NCBI GenBank assembly: GCA_900757255.1
Contig: CAAENE010000238.1
Location: 1 to 11,121 of the forward strand
Length of the DNA stretch: 11,121 bases
From: Clostridia bacterium
GTDB taxonomy: Bacteria > Bacillota > Clostridia > HGM11514
Reading direction: 5' to 3'
Shown piece after piece: positions 1 through 6,076 of this stretch. The notes under the pieces were generated by a model. That model was not told the DNA's origin, ran no database searches, and was given only the letters and a program-made list of their open reading frames with translations. Each line of letters begins with the position of its first letter. The stretch's first letter is position 1. The position numbers and the translations under genes were made by a program.

Positions 1-380
1 ACACACCTATTTACTATTGGGATTTTAATAATATGTGCGCCAATCTCAAGCAGGATTTTCAGCAGAAATCTAACCGCTATTTAAAAATGTACGCTAAAAA
101 CTGCGTGGATAAGCCTATCTCTTCTCTGCTCCAGTTTGTTGCTTTTTTAAACGGTTCCAAAAAAGTGTTCAACCAGGTTGCCTGTGACACATTAATCATT
201 CAAAGCAGGGACGACGATACTGTGAAGCATAAAAGTGCACGTTATATTTACGATCATTTGTCCGGCCGAAAGAAATTAATCTATTTTGCACGGGGCGGTC
301 ACCAAATCCTCAACAGTGAATCATCTCTGGGTGTCTGCGAGGAAATCGATTCTTTTCTTACAAGCAATGAGTTACTGTAA
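1..380 (+). CDS. alpha/beta hydrolase (carboxylesterase/lipase type), 5'-truncated by the window edge
   Basis: Only the C-terminal ~126 residues are present. The reading frame is open from base 3 up to the first visible Met (base 33), so the true start lies left of the window and that Met is internal. The segment matches the end of Est30/monoacylglycerol-lipase-like serine hydrolases: a hydrophobic strand (DTLIIQS) leads to an Asp cluster (RDDDTV) that would supply the catalytic acid, then an amphipathic helix (SARYIYDHL), a strand (KKLIYF) and the catalytic His in GGHQIL, followed by the usual closing helix (EEIDSFL). The nucleophile Ser elbow must lie in the missing part. Such enzymes hydrolyse short-chain esters in the cytoplasm; the substrate cannot be told from this fragment. 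The gene ends 8 bp before a strong terminator and converges on the methyltransferase gene. The family call is fairly secure and the specificity is unknown. Confidence 0.8.
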   Translation, partial: TPIYYWDFNNMCANLKQDFQQKSNRYLKMYAKNCVDKPISSLLQFVAFLNGSKKVFNQVACDTLIIQSRDDDTVKHKSARYIYDHLSGRKKLIYFARGGHQILNSESSLGVCEEIDSFLTSNELL

Positions 381-388
381 CGTCACAA

Positions 389-431
389 AACCGTATAACG
401 TCCTGCTATGACGTTATACGGTTATTTTTTT
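389..431 (+). terminator. Rho-independent terminator of the hydrolase gene
   Basis: Perfect 14-bp inverted repeat (389-402 with 410-423, arm AACCGTATAACGTC) around a 7-nt loop, followed on the + strand by a run of seven T (425-431). The right arm overlaps the last codon region of the convergent methyltransferase gene. Read on the - strand, the stem is followed only by TTTTG, so it may act weakly in that direction too. Confidence 0.9.
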
Positions 432-1246
432 CTTCCCAGTAAAAATATCAGGTCTATTGTAATGCTGTCTATTTTATGGATGCGTTCAGTATCGACATGA
501 AAGGTCATGGGCGTCATTTGAAAAAAATCCTCTCCTGACGCCTTATCCACCGGCAGGGTATAATGTATCTCACTCTGTTCTATCAATGCCATATTTTCCT
601 GAAAAAGGGCTATTGTATTTTCACTGCTATGGTCTTTCTTAACAAGCTGGTCTGATACTGATTCCCTGATTTGCCGTAAATAGTCTTTTCCGGGAATGAC
701 TTTCAGCATAATTCCATCCGGTTTTAAAATGCGGTTAAATTCTGTATAATTTGCCGGTGTAAGCAGATTCAAAACCATATCCATCGAATGGCCGCCAAGC
801 GGAACATGAGCAAGGTCCGCCACCGTCCACCTTACATCCCCACCCCCTCTTGCCGCCATCTGTACTGCCTCTTTTGCGTTGTCCAGGGCAAATACCATAA
901 ACTCTCTACTCAGCGCCTTTGCATAAAAGCCTTCCCCGCAGCCTGCATCTAAAATGCTGCCGCCTTTTTCTAAACTGCTTCCTGCAATCTCTTTTATCTT
1001 ATCCAAAACCGCATCATAGAAGCCGGCTTGTAAGATACGGCTGCGGCTTTCAAATAGCTCTTTGCTGTATTTCGTCCGATGTCCCGGCTGGCCAGTCAAA
1101 AAATTCACATACCCTTTTGCTGATATGTCATAGCAATGACGGTTGGCACATAAAAAGCTGCCGTTTTCTACATGCATCTCTCCCCCGCATGAGGGACATC
1201 TGAAAAATGCTTCCGTTTCCGCAAATTTCTGCTGCTTTTGATTCAT
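422..1246 (-). CDS. rlmA: RlmA-type 23S rRNA (guanine-N1)-methyltransferase
   Basis: The 274-residue length is typical of the RlmA/TlrB family, which methylates N1 of a guanine in 23S rRNA helix 35 (G745 or G748 in E. coli numbering), near the peptide exit tunnel. The N-terminal zinc-binding module is visible: CPSC at 17-20 and CANRH at 33-37 supply three Cys and a His, followed by the family phrase YDISAKGYVNFL (39-50). The SAM-binding Rossmann domain begins with motif I ILDAGCGEG (98-106); LDNAKEA follows at the motif II position, and NLLTPANYTEFNRILKPDG (160-178) matches the later methyltransferase motifs. An AGAGGT ribosome binding site sits 4 nt before the ATG. The gene is separated from cysK by a terminator and has its own likely promoter and a long structured upstream region. 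Family is clear. Whether G745 or G748 is the target cannot be judged; Gram-positive members usually act at G748, where they can affect tylosin-type macrolides. Confidence 0.85.
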   Translation of the reverse strand: MNQKQQKFAETEAFFRCPSCGGEMHVENGSFLCANRHCYDISAKGYVNFLTGQPGHRTKYSKELFESRSRILQAGFYDAVLDKIKEIAGSSLEKGGSILDAGCGEGFYAKALSREFMVFALDNAKEAVQMAARGGGDVRWTVADLAHVPLGGHSMDMVLNLLTPANYTEFNRILKPDGIMLKVIPGKDYLRQIRESVSDQLVKKDHSSENTIALFQENMALIEQSEIHYTLPVDKASGEDFFQMTPMTFHVDTERIHKIDSITIDLIFLLGRKK

Positions 1247-1314
1247 ATTTACCTCTTTTCTGTTTCTAAAGCTTTTTTATGCTTAGGACATCACAACATA
1301 ATTATTTTTAAATC

Positions 1315-1466
1315 GGAGCAAAGCGTGATAAGCTCGCTTAATCACGCTGCGACGATTGCAACCGTCGCAGGGAGCTTTGCTCCTCAGACTTTCAGCGGGG
1401 GATTATAACCCCCGCTGAAAGTCTGATATGGAACCCGCCGCCTAAGAGGCGGGGGACATCTGCGAC
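1315..1466. repeat. densely folded ~150-bp palindromic element (IS200/IS605-like non-autonomous element or structured RNA)
   Basis: Four hairpins lie end to end in a gap without a gene. An outer 10-bp stem (1315-1324 with 1374-1383) encloses hairpin A (1325-1333 with 1336-1345, one bulge) and hairpin B (8 bp, 1347-1354 with 1363-1370), forming a three-way junction. Hairpin C is a perfect 18-bp stem (1384-1401 with 1409-1426, loop ATTATAA). Hairpin D is a 9-bp GC stem with one bulged G (1434-1443 with 1447-1455, loop AAG), preceded by GGAA. The GGAA-hairpin-GGGAC layout of D resembles, as I recall them, the right ends of IS200/IS605 elements, where the omega RNA also ends. No tnpA or tnpB is present. 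There is no T-tract after any stem, so it is not a terminator. Strand and function are undetermined; see findings. Confidence 0.6.
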
Positions 1467-1475
1467 TTGGTTATT

Positions 1476-1504
1476 ATTGTAACACGCAATCGGCTTTTCA
1501 GCAA
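1476..1504 (-). promoter_or_regulatory. sigma-A type promoter for the rlmA gene
   Basis: On the - strand, TTGCTG (1499-1504) is followed after exactly 17 bp by TACAAT (1476-1481). Transcription would start near 1469, just past the cysK terminator, and would run through the folded element, giving rlmA a leader of about 220 nt. The cysK terminator just upstream makes a separate promoter necessary. Confidence 0.6.
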
Positions 1505-1505
1505 G

Positions 1506-1531
1506 AAAAAAGGATACAGTTTCCTGTATCC
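1506..1531 (-). terminator. Rho-independent terminator of the metY-cysK operon
   Basis: On the - strand, the 8-bp stem GGATACAG / CTGTATCC (1524-1531 with 1512-1519) closes on a GAAA tetraloop and is followed by six T (1506-1511). It lies 26 bp after the cysK stop codon. Confidence 0.92.
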
Positions 1532-1556
1532 CATCAAAATCATTTAGAAAGAATTC

Positions 1557-2489
1557 TTATTTTTGAAACAGCTCGGTCGATAAATACCGCTCGCCTGTAT
1601 CCGGAAGCAGGGCAACGATGCATTTTCCTTTATTTTCCGGCCGCTTGGCAAGCTGGATTGCGGCATATGCTGCGGCGCCTGATGATATGCCGACTAATAT
1701 CCCTTCCGTTTTCGCTATCTTTCGTGACGCTTCAAATGCCTGTTCGTTTTCCACAGTCAGCACTTCGTCGACAACACTCAAATTCAGTATTGCCGGCACA
1801 AATCCCGCGCCGATTCCCTGTATTTTATGCGGTCCTGCCTTTCCCTCGCTAATGACCGGAGAGTCTGACGGTTCCACAGCTACAATTTTAACATTTGGAT
1901 TCTTCACCTTCAGTCCCTCACCGACGCCGCTCACCGTTCCGCCTGTACCGACGCCTGCTACAAAAATATCCACTTTTCCGCCGGTATCCCGCCAAATCTC
2001 CTCCGCAGTTGTCGCTTTATGCATTTTCGGGTTAGCTGGATTATCAAATTGTCCTGGTATATAAGAATTAGGGATTTCCTCTTTCAGCTCGTTTGCCTTT
2101 GCAATAGCTCCCTTCATCCCTGCTTTTCCATCAGTCAGGATGATTTCCGCTCCCAATGCTGCCAGCAGATTCCGTCGCTCAACACTCATCGTTTCCGGCA
2201 TGGTCAATATCACGCGATATCCGCGGGCGGTTCCGACAAACGCCAGGCCGATTCCGGTGTTTCCGCTGGTCGGTTCTATAATGACCGTCCCTTCCTTGAT
2301 CAGTCCTCTCTCCTCCCCATCTTTGATCAACGCATAGCCAATCCTATCCTTGACCGAAGATAAAGGATTAAAATATTCCAATTTTGCTATAATTGGATTT
2401 TCAGCTCCCTCCGCTTTTGAATAATTCTGCAATTCCAATAAGGGGGTATTACCAATTAAGTCTGTTGCACTTTTTGCTATGTTCGCCAT
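1557..2489 (-). CDS. cysK: cysteine synthase A (O-acetylserine sulfhydrylase)
   Basis: PLP enzyme of fold type II that replaces the acetate of O-acetylserine with sulfide to give cysteine, in the cytoplasm. Visible landmarks, numbered from the chosen start (310 residues): the PLP lysine in NPLSSVKDR (K47), the substrate loop TSGNTG (74-79), the PLP-phosphate loop GTGGT (181-185), and SSGAA (269-273), whose Ser contacts the pyridine nitrogen. The start at 2489 (MANIAKSATDLIGNTPLLEL) fits the family N-terminus and lies 9 nt after the GGA of AAAGGA. An in-frame ATG two codons earlier (2495) is only about 3 nt from that site. The gene follows metY by a few bases, so the two are cotranscribed and probably translationally linked. 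In Bacillus, CysK also binds the repressor CymR to form the cysteine sensor; a CymR-like gene lies just beyond metY here. The cysE partner that makes O-acetylserine is not in the window. Confidence 0.95.
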   Translation of the reverse strand: MANIAKSATDLIGNTPLLELQNYSKAEGAENPIIAKLEYFNPLSSVKDRIGYALIKDGEERGLIKEGTVIIEPTSGNTGIGLAFVGTARGYRVILTMPETMSVERRNLLAALGAEIILTDGKAGMKGAIAKANELKEEIPNSYIPGQFDNPANPKMHKATTAEEIWRDTGGKVDIFVAGVGTGGTVSGVGEGLKVKNPNVKIVAVEPSDSPVISEGKAGPHKIQGIGAGFVPAILNLSVVDEVLTVENEQAFEASRKIAKTEGILVGISSGAAAYAAIQLAKRPENKGKCIVALLPDTGERYLSTELFQK

Positions 2490-2504
2490 ATCCATTTTCC
2501 TTTC

Positions 2505-3791
2505 TTATTCTAATTTAAGAAATGCCGTCTCTAAATCGTCAATCAGGTCATTGACATTCTCGATTCCCACAGAAACACGGATCATATCGTCGCTTACTCC
2601 AGCCTGCCTCAGCTCTTCCTTTGAAAGCTGCTGGTGCGTCGTGCTGGCCGGATGGATAATCAGAGATTTTGCATCGGCCACATTTGCCAATTGTGAAAAC
2701 ACCTCTAAAGAATCTATCAATTTTCTGGCTTCTCTTTTACCGCCCTTGATTCCAAAGGTAAAGATAGAACCAGTCCCCTTCGGAAAATACTTTTTAGAAA
2801 GCGGATAATATTTGCTTTCCGGCAGGGATGGGTAGGAAATCCATGTAACCTGTTCCTTTTCTTTCAAATATGCTATCAGCTTTTCGGTATTGCTCACATG
2901 CCTCTCAACACGCAGAGATAAAGTTTCTATTCCCTGCAGCAGCAGGAAGGAATTAAAAGGGCTGATGCAGGCACCCGTATCCCGCAGCAGCTGTGTCCGT
3001 GCCTTGGTCACAAATGCAGCCGCCCCTGCCGCTTCGGTATAGCGGATACCGTGATAGCTCTTATCCGGTTCCGTCAAACCCGAAAATTTGCCGCTTGCCT
3101 CCCAGTCAAAATTTCCGCTGTCCACTATGATGCCTCCAATTGAAGTCCCATGCCCTCCCAAAAATTTGGTAGCGGAATGTACTACAATATCTGCACCGTG
3201 CTCAATCGGCCTTATCAGGTAAGGCGTTCCAAAGGTATTATCCACAATAAGCGGAATTTTATGATGATGTGCAATTTCTGCAACCTTTTCAATATCGATT
3301 AAATTAATGCCAGGGTTACCGATGGTCTCAATATAGATGGCTTTTGTCTTATCGGTTAGGGCCTCAACAAAGTTTTCTGCTTTATCCGGGTCGACAAACC
3401 GGGTCTTTATACCCAGTACCGGCAAAGTCGCTGAAAATAGATTATAGGTTCCGCCGTATAACGTGGAGGCGGCTACAATTTCATCTCCGGCTCCCGCTAT
3501 ATTTAAAATAGAATAGGTAATCGCACTCGCTCCAGACGCGGTTGCCAGCGCTCCTACACCGCCTTCCAGTTCCGCAACCCTTTTCTCCAGAACATCCGTC
3601 GTTGGATTCATTATCCTGGTGTAAATATTACCCGGTTCCTTTAATCCAAACAGATTTTCCGCCTGCTGGCTATTATCAAACACATAGGAGGTCGTCTGGT
3701 AAATCGGAACTGCCCGTGATTTTGTAACCGGGTCTACAACCTGCCCTGCATGTACTTGGTTTGTCTCAAAATGATAACTCTTTTTCATCAT
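2505..3791 (-). CDS. metY: O-acetylhomoserine aminocarboxypropyltransferase (O-acetylhomoserine sulfhydrylase)
   Basis: PLP enzyme of the Cys/Met-metabolism family (fold type I) that makes homocysteine from O-acetylhomoserine and sulfide, bypassing cystathionine. The start chosen (428 residues) is the first of two adjacent ATGs, 5 nt after a perfect GGAGG (3797-3801); the second ATG (3788) has equally good spacing. An upstream in-frame TTG extension to 3830 would read through this ribosome binding site and is unlikely. Family marks are FETNQVHAGQ near the N-terminus, PIYQTTSYVF, MNPTTDVLEKRVAELEGG, the substrate-binding region IETIGNPG, and the PLP lysine in VHSATKFLGGHGTSIGG (K209 in the 428-residue form). 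The length, near 425-430, separates MetY from the ~380-residue cystathionine gamma-synthases and lyases. It is first in an operon with cysK and divergent from two Rrf2 regulator genes. A promoter with an overlapping inverted repeat lies about 130 bp upstream. Confidence 0.93.
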   Translation of the reverse strand: MMKKSYHFETNQVHAGQVVDPVTKSRAVPIYQTTSYVFDNSQQAENLFGLKEPGNIYTRIMNPTTDVLEKRVAELEGGVGALATASGASAITYSILNIAGAGDEIVAASTLYGGTYNLFSATLPVLGIKTRFVDPDKAENFVEALTDKTKAIYIETIGNPGINLIDIEKVAEIAHHHKIPLIVDNTFGTPYLIRPIEHGADIVVHSATKFLGGHGTSIGGIIVDSGNFDWEASGKFSGLTEPDKSYHGIRYTEAAGAAAFVTKARTQLLRDTGACISPFNSFLLLQGIETLSLRVERHVSNTEKLIAYLKEKEQVTWISYPSLPESKYYPLSKKYFPKGTGSIFTFGIKGGKREARKLIDSLEVFSQLANVADAKSLIIHPASTTHQQLSKEELRQAGVSDDMIRVSVGIENVNDLIDDLETAFLKLE

Positions 3792-3914
3792 TGATTCCTC
3801 CATTATACTATTTTTATTGTTCAGAATCAATCCTCCACATTCGCGTATTTTTTCTCAATTGAAATATGTATGCCTTCATTTAACCACACGCTTCCTTTCA
3901 TTTCCTATCATTAT

Positions 3915-3943
3915 AGTAAAGATTTTATATTCTAATCTTTACT
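3915..3943. promoter_or_regulatory. inverted-repeat operator in the metY promoter
   Basis: Perfect 10-bp inverted repeat AGTAAAGATT / AATCTTTACT (3915-3924 with 3934-3943) with a 9-bp spacer. It covers the -10 box and most of the spacer of the metY promoter, so a dimeric protein bound there would block transcription. Ten bases further, ATAGGAATT (3950-3958) resembles the ATNGGAATT end of the CymR consensus as I remember it. The likely ligands are the adjacent Rrf2 proteins; this is inference. Confidence 0.6.
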
Positions 3944-3950
3944 TTGTCAA
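3922..3950 (-). promoter_or_regulatory. promoter of the metY-cysK operon
   Basis: On the - strand, a consensus TTGACA (3945-3950) is followed after 17 bp by TAAAAT (3922-3927). The start would fall near 3915, leaving a leader of about 125 nt before the metY start codon. No T-box or S-box motifs were seen in that leader. Confidence 0.72.
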
Positions 3951-3969
3951 TAGGAATTGGAAATTTATC

Positions 3970-3998
3970 TTGAAATTTTTTTAAAAATATTGTATGAT
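3970..3998 (+). promoter_or_regulatory. promoter of the Rrf2 gene pair
   Basis: TTGAAA (3970-3975) and TATGAT (3993-3998) are separated by 17 bp. The start would fall near 4005, giving a very short leader to the ATG at 4019, with a GAGGTGG ribosome binding site. The -35 box lies 12 bp from the GGAATT block, so one bound regulator could reach both divergent promoters. Confidence 0.65.
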
Positions 3999-4018
3999 AA
4001 CTGAAACGAGGTGGGAAG

Positions 4019-4441
4019 ATGAAAATTTCAACCAAAGGGCGTTATGCTTTGGACGCATTGTTCTATATTGCCATGCAGGGAAAAAATTGTGCAGTAAAAG
4101 TAAAAGAGATTTGTGATTATAACCAGGTTTCACAGCGGTATTTGGAACAGATTTTTTTTAAGCTGAGGAAAGCCGGCCTTCTGAAAACTGTCCGCGGAAA
4201 ATACGGAGGATATTGTTTACAGAAAATGCCGTCCGAAATTACGATCAGCCAAATTCTGGAGGCTGTTGAGGGGCAGATGGTACCGGTAGCCTGTGTGCAT
4301 TCCGCCTGCCCAGTTAAGCTGGAAGAATTTTGCATGACAAAACAAATCTGGTGCCATATTGCTGATGCCGTTAACGGCATAACCGGGCAATATACTTTAG
4401 AAGACTTGGTAAAGGGGTATCAGAATGAAAATATCGACTAA
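4019..4441 (+). CDS. Rrf2-family transcriptional regulator with four C-terminal cysteines (putative Fe-S sensor)
   Basis: A 140-residue winged-helix regulator. The family opening MKISTKGRYAL leads into the helix-turn-helix (VKVKEICDYNQVSQRYLEQI, about 26-45) and the wing (KAGLLKTVRGKYGGYCL, 51-67). Cysteines at 92, 97, 105 and 112, in the pattern C-x4-C-x7-C-x6-C, occupy the region where IscR and NsrR bind a 2Fe-2S or 4Fe-4S cluster (IscR uses Cys 92, 98 and 104). This suggests a regulator that senses Fe-S status, oxygen or NO, although the spacing does not exactly match IscR. Its last 17 bp overlap the start of a second Rrf2 gene, so the two proteins are made together. It lies divergent from metY-cysK. 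Sulfur metabolism is a likely target by position; Fe-S assembly genes elsewhere are an alternative. The subgroup cannot be named with confidence. Confidence 0.88.
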   Translation: MKISTKGRYALDALFYIAMQGKNCAVKVKEICDYNQVSQRYLEQIFFKLRKAGLLKTVRGKYGGYCLQKMPSEITISQILEAVEGQMVPVACVHSACPVKLEEFCMTKQIWCHIADAVNGITGQYTLEDLVKGYQNENID

Positions 4442-4820
4442 AGGCAGGTACGGCCTGCGGGCAATGATTGATTTAGCCTCCTGCCCGGATGGGGAATATG
4501 TCCCTCTTGGCAGTATCGCGCAGCGTCAGAAAATTTCACTCAATTATCTGGAACATAGCTTTTCCGCCCTCAAAAAAGCGGGACTGGTCATCGGATTGTC
4601 CGGCGCGCAGGGCGGATATAAGCTGGCTAAAAAGCCCTCCGATATCGCCCTCAAAGATGTAATGGATGTTTTAGAGGGGGATTTATCGGTCGCCGGTCCG
4701 CCTGACGGGAACTCTCCTTATCAAGATTATATTTATAAAACTGTATGGGAACCAGTCAATCAGAGGATTGACACATATATTAGAAATACTACGTTACAGG
4801 ATATTTTAGATACAAAATAG
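4425..4820 (+). CDS. cymR: Rrf2-family transcriptional regulator, CymR-like
   Basis: A 131-residue winged-helix protein beginning MKISTKGRYGLRAMIDLA, as CymR of Bacillus and Staphylococcus does. The helix-turn-helix is IAQRQKISLNYLEHSF (31-46), the wing is GLSGAQGGYKL (57-67), and VMDVLEGDL (79-87) and NTTLQDIL (121-128) match the dimer and tail regions. It has a single Cys (20) and none of the cluster cysteines of its neighbour, as expected for CymR, which senses cysteine supply by forming a complex with CysK and represses sulfur-assimilation genes. Its ATG lies inside the end of the preceding gene, 8 nt after an AAAGGGG ribosome binding site, so translational coupling is likely. Its position opposite metY-cysK fits the role. 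The gene name is an inference from sequence resemblance and context. Confidence 0.82.
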   Translation: MKISTKGRYGLRAMIDLASCPDGEYVPLGSIAQRQKISLNYLEHSFSALKKAGLVIGLSGAQGGYKLAKKPSDIALKDVMDVLEGDLSVAGPPDGNSPYQDYIYKTVWEPVNQRIDTYIRNTTLQDILDTK

Positions 4821-4848
4821 AGCCGGCAAAAATTTGCCGGCTTTCTTT
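4821..4848 (+). terminator. Rho-independent terminator of the Rrf2 gene pair
   Basis: Perfect 10-bp stem AGCCGGCAAA / TTTGCCGGCT (4821-4830 with 4833-4842) directly after the stop codon, followed by TTCTTT. It also lies 8 bp past the end of the convergent phosphofructokinase gene and may serve it weakly, since the - strand side reads CTATTTTG. Confidence 0.88.
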
Positions 4849-4855
4849 AATGCCT

Positions 4856-5938
4856 CTAATCTCCCAGGCTGATTCCCGTATTGCGCGCTACCTCCACCAT
4901 TTGATGCTGAGGTGGTACAAATTTGGTAATGCCCGCAATATCCGAAAGTGAATTATGCGTAATCATATTGTTTTTCATGGCAACCGTCACGCCATAAATT
5001 TCACGTTCAATCAAAGAGGCCGCGTAAACGCCGAACTGGGTTGCAAGCACCCGGTCATAAGCGGACGGGCTGCCGCCCCGCACAATATGCCCGGTTATCA
5101 CAACCCTGGTTTCATAAGATGACCGCTCGGCTATTTGATCCGCAATCCGCTCGGTAGCTGTTTTATAGCCCTGTTGTGCACGGTGCGCGGCACGTTCCTT
5201 CTTTTTCATTTCAGCTTCGTAATCCTCCACGGCCCCCTCGGCGACCGCGATAATAGAAAATGCACGGCCTAATTTTTTTGCACGGCGTTCAATCGCCTGC
5301 ATAATCGAATCTATCCGATATGGAATTTCCGGTATCAATATGATATCCGCACCGCCGGCAAGCCCCGAAAACAGGGTCAGCCATCCTGCCTTGTTTCCCA
5401 TGATTTCAATCAGCATGACCCTCCGGTGGCTGGACGCTGTCGTATGAATGCGGTCAATCACCTCGGTTGCGGTATCCACCGCGGTATGAAAGCCAAACGT
5501 AATGTCCGTTCCGAAAATATCGTTATCTATGGTTTTAGGCAGCCCTATCACATTGAGCCCCTCCTTGGATAACAAATTTGCGGTTTTATGCGTTCCGTTG
5601 CCGCCCAAGGTTAAAAGGCAGTCAAGCCCCATTTTCTTATAATTCTCTTTCATGTTTTTTACTTTATCGATATTATCTTCTCCCACCACCTGCATCTTGC
5701 TGTATGGCTGGCGCGAAGTTCCTAAAATAGTGCCTCCCATCGTCAAAATTCCGGAAAAATCTATTGGCTGCATGACATGGTATTCTCCAAAAATCAAGCC
5801 GTGATATCCATCCTCTATACCGATTATCTCTACATTTTCCTGACCTATTTTCTCATATACTGCTTTTGCCACGCCGCGTATTGTTGCGTTCAGGCCAGGA
5901 CAATCCCCGCCGCTGGTCAAAATTCCGATTCTTTTCAT
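4856..5938 (-). CDS. pfkA: 6-phosphofructokinase with mixed ATP/PPi-type active-site signature
   Basis: Catalyses phosphorylation of fructose 6-phosphate to fructose 1,6-bisphosphate in glycolysis. It has 360 residues, against about 320 for the E. coli/Bacillus PfkA group. Visible motifs: GILTSGGDCPGLNA (5-18, nucleotide/phosphate loop), GGNGT (112-116, in place of the usual GGDGS), PKTIDND (134-140, with the catalytic Asp of TIDND), EIMGNKAGWLTL (178-189, in place of the MGR loop) and GHIVRGGSPSAYDR (283-296). Gly at the second position after GG-N is the ATP-type residue, while Lys in PKTIDND is the residue typical of PPi-dependent and group III enzymes. Asn replaces the Asp that binds Mg in PfkA. 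A lysine-rich helical insert (about 240-262) accounts for part of the extra length. GGGAGGG lies 5 nt before the ATG. It is monocistronic, between a shared terminator and a 291-bp gap. The phosphofructokinase call is firm; the phosphoryl donor is not. Confidence 0.9.
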   Translation of the reverse strand: MKRIGILTSGGDCPGLNATIRGVAKAVYEKIGQENVEIIGIEDGYHGLIFGEYHVMQPIDFSGILTMGGTILGTSRQPYSKMQVVGEDNIDKVKNMKENYKKMGLDCLLTLGGNGTHKTANLLSKEGLNVIGLPKTIDNDIFGTDITFGFHTAVDTATEVIDRIHTTASSHRRVMLIEIMGNKAGWLTLFSGLAGGADIILIPEIPYRIDSIMQAIERRAKKLGRAFSIIAVAEGAVEDYEAEMKKKERAAHRAQQGYKTATERIADQIAERSSYETRVVITGHIVRGGSPSAYDRVLATQFGVYAASLIEREIYGVTVAMKNNMITHNSLSDIAGITKFVPPQHQMVEVARNTGISLGD

Positions 5939-6019
5939 CTCATCCCTCCCATTTTATTGTATAGTATATCCTGATACTGTAAATCTTATTTTCGAACAGT
6001 GTTAAAGCAGCGTTTTATA

Positions 6020-6076
6020 CTTGATTTTTTCTTGAATGGATATCATTTGCTGTATAGAATGAATTCAAAAATCAAG
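6020..6076. repeat. imperfect inverted repeat upstream of pfkA
   Basis: CTTGATTTTT (6020-6029) is exactly repeated in inverse at 6067-6076, and TGAAT / ATTCA (6033-6037 with 6062-6066 and nearby bases) continue the pairing after a 3-nt bulge. The arms flank a possible + strand promoter. The sequence is AT-rich, so chance is not excluded. No convincing - strand promoter for pfkA could be fixed: TTTACA-16-TACAAT at about 5954-5981 is the best, but it would start transcription on the ribosome binding site. Confidence 0.35.
6032..6060 (+). promoter_or_regulatory. possible + strand promoter for a short transcript
   Basis: TTGAAT (6032-6037) and TAGAAT (6055-6060) are separated by 17 bp. It points toward the hairpin terminator at 6145-6173. 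The region is AT-rich, so a chance match is possible. Confidence 0.3.

Noticed and set aside
1384..1426. Perfect 18-bp hairpin read as a Rho-independent terminator
   Set aside because: No T-run follows on either strand, and a true terminator for cysK is already present at 1506-1531.
1618..2064. 148-codon open frame on the + strand opposite cysK
   Set aside because: It is antisense to conserved cysK sequence, with a Pro/Ser/Thr-rich shadow composition and no ribosome binding site.
3792..3830. N-terminal extension of metY starting at a TTG (MILNNKNSIMEES...)
   Set aside because: It reads through the perfect GGAGG that serves the ATG pair at 3786-3791, and the added residues do not belong to the family.
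3806..3880. Short leader frame upstream of metY (MKAYIFQLRKN..., 21 codons) with a second GGAGG nearby
   Set aside because: Its ATG has no well-spaced ribosome binding site, it is not rich in Cys or Met, and no attenuator hairpin with a T-run follows.
3792..3915. T-box or S-box riboswitch in the metY leader
   Set aside because: The ~125-nt leader is too short and lacks the T-box core or any recognisable SAM-aptamer motif, and it has no terminator stem.
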